Both the position numbers and the translations under genes were made by a program. Positions 6,654 to 9,850 of a stretch of DNA of 9,850 bases are shown here, piece after piece. Below the pieces are notes generated by a model, which did not search any database, had not been told where the DNA came from, and was given only the letters and a program-made list of their open reading frames with translations. Every line of letters begins with the position of its first letter. The stretch's first letter is position 1. Origin of the DNA: an uncultured Corynebacterium sp. (lineage in GTDB: Bacteria > Actinomycetota > Actinomycetes > Mycobacteriales > Mycobacteriaceae); contig NZ_CALTVG010000068.1 in the NCBI RefSeq assembly GCF_943912665.1, positions 1-9,850 on the forward strand, given 5' to 3'.

Positions 6654-8168
6654 CGTGCGCAGAACCGCGCGGTAGCGCTCGGCATTGGCTTCCCATGTGC
6701 GCGTCTGGGCCCACTCGCGCAGTCGCGCCTTGTCCTCCCCGCTCACGGTGAGCGCACGCCCGATGGAGTTCACGAGGGACTGCGGGTCCTCTGGGGTGTG
6801 GGCGATGAGATGGCCGCCGGTGACTTCCTGCAGAGCAGGCAGATCCGAGCCCACCACGGGAATCCCCAGCGCCAACGCCATAAGAGGTTTAAGCGGCGTA
6901 ACTGTTCGGCACACGTCGGTGTCCTTACGCGGCACTGCACACACGTCAAGGGCGGCGTACCACTTCCATGCTTCCGCAGAAGGAACCGTGCCGACGAAGC
7001 GCACCCGCTCCTCCAGTCCTCTTTCGCGCACCATGTCCTGCAAGGCCGGCAACACCGTACCACTGCCGACAATCACGACGTCGAAAGCATCAGAAAGCGC
7101 TGCAGCCTTCACGAGCGTGTCCAGTCCCTCGTAACCCACCACGGAAGTAATCGCACCGACCAACGGACGGGCCACATCGAGGCCCAACTCTCGGCGTATT
7201 GCCTCTCGGTCATAGACCAGCCCCGTGAACGAGTGCTCAATAGCGTTAGGAATCACAGTGATCTTATCCGGAGCCACTCCGCGTTCTACCAACATCGACT
7301 TCGAGACTTCACTAAGGGCAATCACCGCGCTGGCGGCCTGCATAGCCTCGGTTTCCTTCGCACGCAGCCGTTCAAAACGTTCGGAGCGAGCAACCATCGG
7401 CTGCACATCCTTTGGGAACTTCGACAGCCAGGTCTTCTCGGGCTCGCCCCGCACCTCGTAAATCCACGGCAGACCAAAACGATGCGCCACGCGCGACATC
7501 ACCTGCGCGTTCTTGAAGTCAGTGGTCGTGTGCAGGACGGTTGGGTTGAATGCACGCACGCGCGCCTCCAACAAGGCGACTGCGCGCTCTACCTGTGCGG
7601 TATAGCCCCACGGGAAGAACGTCGGCAGAAGGCGATCAAAGCGGTTGCCCACTTCCTCTTCTCCCCGCGCCGCCGGTCGGCTTCCAATGACGACGGGGTA
7701 TCCCAATCGAGTGGCGGCCCGATAAGCTACGCCGGCGTATTCCAGTGCATCCATTGTCTGCTTGCTGCGAATGGTGTAGCCCGACTGCGTGTACGGCAAA
7801 CTGTTCGTGTGCAGCGAATACATGCGCAGCTCCGGCTCTCCGTCTTCCACCGAGAAGGCCGCAGGGCCCGGCGCCGGGGCCGCTAGGATCGACATGTCCC
7901 ACTGCTCGCGGAACTGGCCGATGCTGCGTCGGATAGGGCGCAGCATCGCCCACGGCAGACGCGAGCGATGCAACATATCCTCAACCCCCGAGATGTCCCC
8001 CATGGCGAGCCGGCGCGACATGGGCGGCATCGGCAAGCGGAGCGCCTCCCCGGCGTGGCTGGTGGCAAACTTCCGCGCTACCAACGTGAAGAACTCGCGT
8101 GGCTCGAGAAGCATTTTATGCAGCGAGAAACTACCCGCTAACCCTACAAACCGAACCCACGACAGCAT
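6615..8168 (-). CDS. GT4-like GT-B glycosyltransferase with an unrecognised N-terminal extension
   Basis: A 517-residue glycosyltransferase. Residues 1-105 match no domain I recognise. The GT-B fold begins near RMYSLHTNSLPYTQSGY (115-131), whose SGYTIRS segment is the usual Gly-containing acceptor-side loop. The linker and second Rossmann half include VIPNAIEHSF (305-314), PLVGAITSVVGYEGLD (335-350), VVIVGSG (364-370) and TPLKPLMALALGIPVVGSDLPALQEV (424-449). In this last block GT4 enzymes usually have a glutamate in KPLEAMA; here the codon is ATG, giving M430. No binding site precedes the ATG at 8168, but it lies 12 nt after the stop of the upstream glycosyltransferase, so coupled translation is likely. 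The donor and acceptor are unknown. The last 39 nt overlap the convergent hydrolase gene. Confidence 0.85.
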   Translation of the reverse strand: MLSWVRFVGLAGSFSLHKMLLEPREFFTLVARKFATSHAGEALRLPMPPMSRRLAMGDISGVEDMLHRSRLPWAMLRPIRRSIGQFREQWDMSILAAPAPGPAAFSVEDGEPELRMYSLHTNSLPYTQSGYTIRSKQTMDALEYAGVAYRAATRLGYPVVIGSRPAARGEEEVGNRFDRLLPTFFPWGYTAQVERAVALLEARVRAFNPTVLHTTTDFKNAQVMSRVAHRFGLPWIYEVRGEPEKTWLSKFPKDVQPMVARSERFERLRAKETEAMQAASAVIALSEVSKSMLVERGVAPDKITVIPNAIEHSFTGLVYDREAIRRELGLDVARPLVGAITSVVGYEGLDTLVKAAALSDAFDVVIVGSGTVLPALQDMVRERGLEERVRFVGTVPSAEAWKWYAALDVCAVPRKDTDVCRTVTPLKPLMALALGIPVVGSDLPALQEVTGGHLIAHTPEDPQSLVNSIGRALTVSGEDKARLREWAQTRTWEANAERYRAVLRTLLSGGADGVARG

Positions 8169-8180
8169 GCTGCTACGCTA

Positions 8181-9482
8181 CTACTTCTTGCCGATGGGGC
8201 GCGCCGGCAACGCACTACGCAGCGTCTGCGGCACGACTACCGTGCGCTCTTGGTCAATCCACGCGGCCGCCGCCGGCGCCACGCGCAAAGGCACGCACCC
8301 TTGGGCCATATCCATCCAGAGCTGCGCGAGGCGCTCCGGTGCGCGAGGAGGAACCACAGCGCCCGCACCAAGCTCTTCGATGAGCCCTTCGGTCTCCCCT
8401 TCCACCACGCCGGTGATGAAGATCTGGGACGCCATGAGCTCGTAAGTCTTAGATGGGACCGTCCGCGTCAGTGGCTCCCAGTCTGCCAAGTGAACGAGCG
8501 CGGTATCCGCCCAAGCGTAATAGTCGTCGAGGGAATCCGACGGTTTTCGGCTTTCAAAGGTCGCGTCCACGCTGAGTTCCCGAGCCCGTGCCTCCAAAGC
8601 CTGCCGGGCCACACCGATGCCGACGAAGCGCAAGGTGACGTGCGTGCCGGACTGCTGCGCTATGTGCGCGGCCTGGAGTGCATTGTCGAGGTCCTGAGCG
8701 CGACCCAGGGTTCCTGCGTAGAGCACACGTAGCGAACGAGTACCATCCAGTTCAGACTTCCGCGGGGACAGCGCCGTGCGCACTGGGAAGACGTTACGGA
8801 CTGTGAAGATGTCGCGCCCCACGGCCTTATCAAGGTAGCGGCGCTCCAACTCCTCCCCCAGAAACTCCGAGGTCACGAAGATCTTCGAGGCACCTCGCAG
8901 CGACGTATTCACGCACACGCTCGCCACAGTCTTAAGCGCCTGCAGCGGACCAAAGCGCATGACCCGCTCGCGCAAGGATTTCTTGCCAACGGCGCTATTC
9001 CACTGATCCGAATCCTTGAGGAGATCCGGCCAAGCATCGCGCAAATCGATGGCATAAGGAATTCCCAGGCGCTTTCCGGCGTACTGCGTCACCGCCGCGA
9101 CGGGCAAGGCCGGTACTGTGCCAATCACCAGCTCCGGATCGAATACACGGAGAGACCGGGGGCGGCGTGTGAGGATCCACAGCATGGACACCGCCGCATA
9201 CGCTTGGCTGAGTATCTTGACGGAGATAGACGAGCCCGTGGGGAAGTAACCGCTGCGCAGAACCGTCTCCCCTGCCGCACCCGTTTCCGGGGTGAGCGCC
9301 GGAGCAAAACCTCGGTGCGCAACCCAGTCACGCTTCGAAATCTTGCGTAGGTAATTGGGCGGAGGCGCAATCACCAAGACATCATGCCCTTGCTCCTGCA
9401 AAATCTCACACAACCACGTCCAACGACGCTGTGGAACCCCATCTTCCGGATACCAGTGTTGAGAAAGTACAAGGATCCGCAA
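8181..9482 (-). CDS. GT4 glycosyltransferase, WbuB-like
   Basis: A cytoplasmic GT-B glycosyltransferase, 433 residues from the TTG at 9482. Its start, MRILVLSQHWYPEDG, and the following QGHDVLVIAPPPNY are typical of the WbuB/WcaI-like subset of GT4 enzymes, many of which move amino sugars in O-antigen or capsule assembly. DLRDAWPDLL is at 146-155, the second Rossmann half begins near LRVLYAGTLGRAQDL (252-266), and the donor-binding block is VPSKTYELMA (342-351) with E348 as the conserved glutamate. The longer reading from ATG 9557 adds 25 residues of non-conserved sequence and has no ribosome binding site. TTG 9482 has GAGGTGG 7 nt upstream and places the first beta strand at the N-terminus as usual. 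It is first in a two-gene minus-strand operon. Sugar specificity is not determined. Confidence 0.88.
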   Translation of the reverse strand: MRILVLSQHWYPEDGVPQRRWTWLCEILQEQGHDVLVIAPPPNYLRKISKRDWVAHRGFAPALTPETGAAGETVLRSGYFPTGSSISVKILSQAYAAVSMLWILTRRPRSLRVFDPELVIGTVPALPVAAVTQYAGKRLGIPYAIDLRDAWPDLLKDSDQWNSAVGKKSLRERVMRFGPLQALKTVASVCVNTSLRGASKIFVTSEFLGEELERRYLDKAVGRDIFTVRNVFPVRTALSPRKSELDGTRSLRVLYAGTLGRAQDLDNALQAAHIAQQSGTHVTLRFVGIGVARQALEARARELSVDATFESRKPSDSLDDYYAWADTALVHLADWEPLTRTVPSKTYELMASQIFITGVVEGETEGLIEELGAGAVVPPRAPERLAQLWMDMAQGCVPLRVAPAAAAWIDQERTVVVPQTLRSALPARPIGKK

Positions 9483-9489
9483 TACGGTT

Positions 9490-9496
9490 CCACCTC
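9490..9496 (-). promoter_or_regulatory. Ribosome binding site that fixes the WbuB-like gene start
   Basis: The minus strand reads GAGGTGG here, 7 nt before the TTG at 9482. The competing ATG at 9557 has no comparable element in the 20 nt before it. Confidence 0.6.
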
Positions 9497-9622
9497 TCAG
9501 CCTCAATCGCGTTACGTCAGCACGTGCACCTGCTTCCCCGACTCCACTACCGAGCATCCAAGATGTTCACGGCAGACTCCGAACAAACAGGCGCCTATGA
9601 CGGCGCATGTACAGTCCTGACA

Positions 9623-9628
9623 ATCATA
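9623..9628 (-). promoter_or_regulatory. Candidate -10 element for the minus-strand glycosyltransferase operon
   Basis: The minus strand reads TATGAT, one mismatch from TATAAT, directly preceded by TG. Transcription would begin near 9616 and leave a leader of about 134 nt before the TTG at 9482, or 59 nt before the alternative ATG at 9557. The only -35-like hexamer upstream, TTGGGC, is 21 nt away, which is too far for a standard promoter, so this is a weak call. Confidence 0.25.
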
Positions 9629-9721
9629 CATCTACCGCCTTATGGATATGCCCAACTTCTCAAATCTTTGCTGTTCTCACTTTCACAGGTCCCCTACCAA
9701 AACCTGCAATAACGTGGCGAT

Positions 9722-9750
9722 TTGTCCACAACAACAACGCGCTATATAGT
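9722..9750 (+). promoter_or_regulatory. Sigma70-type promoter of tRNA-Asn
   Basis: TTGTCC at 9722-9727 and TATAGT at 9745-9750 are separated by exactly 17 nt, each close to the consensus hexamers. This is the best promoter in the window. The expected start near 9757 lies about 44 nt before the mature tRNA 5' end, leaving a short leader for RNase P to remove. Confidence 0.6.
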
Positions 9751-9800
9751 TACTTCTCGTTGCACAGAGCAAGGCCACTTGCTCAGCAGCATACACATAA

Positions 9801-9850
9801 TCCTCCATAGCTCAGTTGGCAGAGCATTCGACTGTTAATCGAAGGGTCAC
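9801..9850 (+). tRNA. tRNA-Asn(GTT), 3' part beyond the window
   Basis: The cloverleaf is clear as far as it goes: acceptor strand TCCTCCA (9801-9807), T8 and A9, D-stem GCTC (9810-9813) pairing with GAGC (9822-9825), D-loop with the conserved GG at 9818-9819, and anticodon stem TTCGA (9827-9831) pairing perfectly with TCGAA (9839-9843). The anticodon loop CTGTTAA (9832-9838) gives anticodon GTT, which reads asparagine codons AAC and AAT. The variable loop begins at 9844. The T-arm and the 3' half of the acceptor stem are cut off by the end of the window, so this is a partial record and not a broken gene. Confidence 0.93.

Larger units (their letters stand above)
9483..9800. other. Gene-free spacer between the glycosyltransferase operon and tRNA-Asn
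   Basis: Taking the TTG start at 9482, this 318-nt gap holds no supported gene; the open frames that cross it do not resemble proteins. It is AT-richer than its neighbours, particularly to the right of 9600. It holds the tRNA promoter, a candidate promoter for the minus-strand operon, an 8-nt palindrome GCACGTGC at 9520-9527, and a weak inverted repeat CAGGT/ACCTG at 9686-9690 and 9702-9706 without a T-tract. Confidence 0.55.

Noticed and set aside
6798..7886. 362-codon plus-strand open frame opposite the 517-residue glycosyltransferase
   Set aside because: His/Arg-rich low-information translation, no binding site or domain; the minus frame has clear GT-B motifs.
9686..9706. Inverted repeat CAGGT/ACCTG as a terminator
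   Set aside because: Five-base stem with an 11-nt loop and no T-tract; it also lies upstream of the transcription starts it would serve.
9801..9850. tRNA-Asn as an attachment site of an integrated element
   Set aside because: No integrase gene and no repeated copy of the tRNA 3' end is visible; the 3' end is outside the window.
1..9850. CRISPR array, insertion sequence or riboswitch
   Set aside because: No regularly spaced repeats, transposase or terminal inverted repeats, and no recognisable riboswitch core in any spacer.

Overview
The window looks like a chromosomal piece from a high-GC Gram-positive bacterium, most probably a Corynebacterium or close relative. This rests on the GC-rich, C/G-ending codon use, the frequent GTG and TTG starts, the compact AT-richer spacers and the kinds of cell-envelope proteins encoded; no species marker is present. 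It carries a surface-polysaccharide assembly and export locus of seven protein genes, plus the first two thirds of a tRNA-Asn gene at the right edge.

Layout: an AT-rich gene-free leader (1-328); wecC (+), a nucleotide-sugar dehydrogenase; a 261-nt spacer; a two-domain fused glycosyltransferase (+). Meeting it tail to tail after only 17 nt is the minus-strand pair wzm-wzt, an ABC-2 polysaccharide exporter whose genes overlap by 11 nt. A short divergent promoter region (about 5516-5612) separates wzm from a plus-strand alpha/beta-hydrolase of unknown substrate. The 3' end of the hydrolase gene overlaps by 39 nt the 3' end of a minus-strand pair of GT-B (GT4-like) glycosyltransferases (12 nt apart, read from about 9482 down to 6615). 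An AT-richer gap with a good sigma70-type promoter leads into tRNA-Asn(GTT), cut by the window end.

A plausible working model is as follows. WecC oxidises UDP-ManNAc to UDP-ManNAcA, an acidic sugar donor. Three glycosyltransferase polypeptides with four catalytic modules build a lipid-linked glycan in the cytoplasm. The cytoplasmic hydrolase may trim or acylate it, and Wzm/Wzt flips it across the membrane. The locus is incomplete as seen here: there is no UDP-GlcNAc 2-epimerase (WecB), no initiating polyprenyl-phosphate sugar transferase, no chain-length protein and no ligase. Nothing here is a wholly new kind of system. The unusual points are the fused glycosyltransferase, the hydrolase embedded against the grain of its neighbours, a GT4-like enzyme without the usual active-site glutamate, and an exporter ATPase without a substrate-recognition domain.
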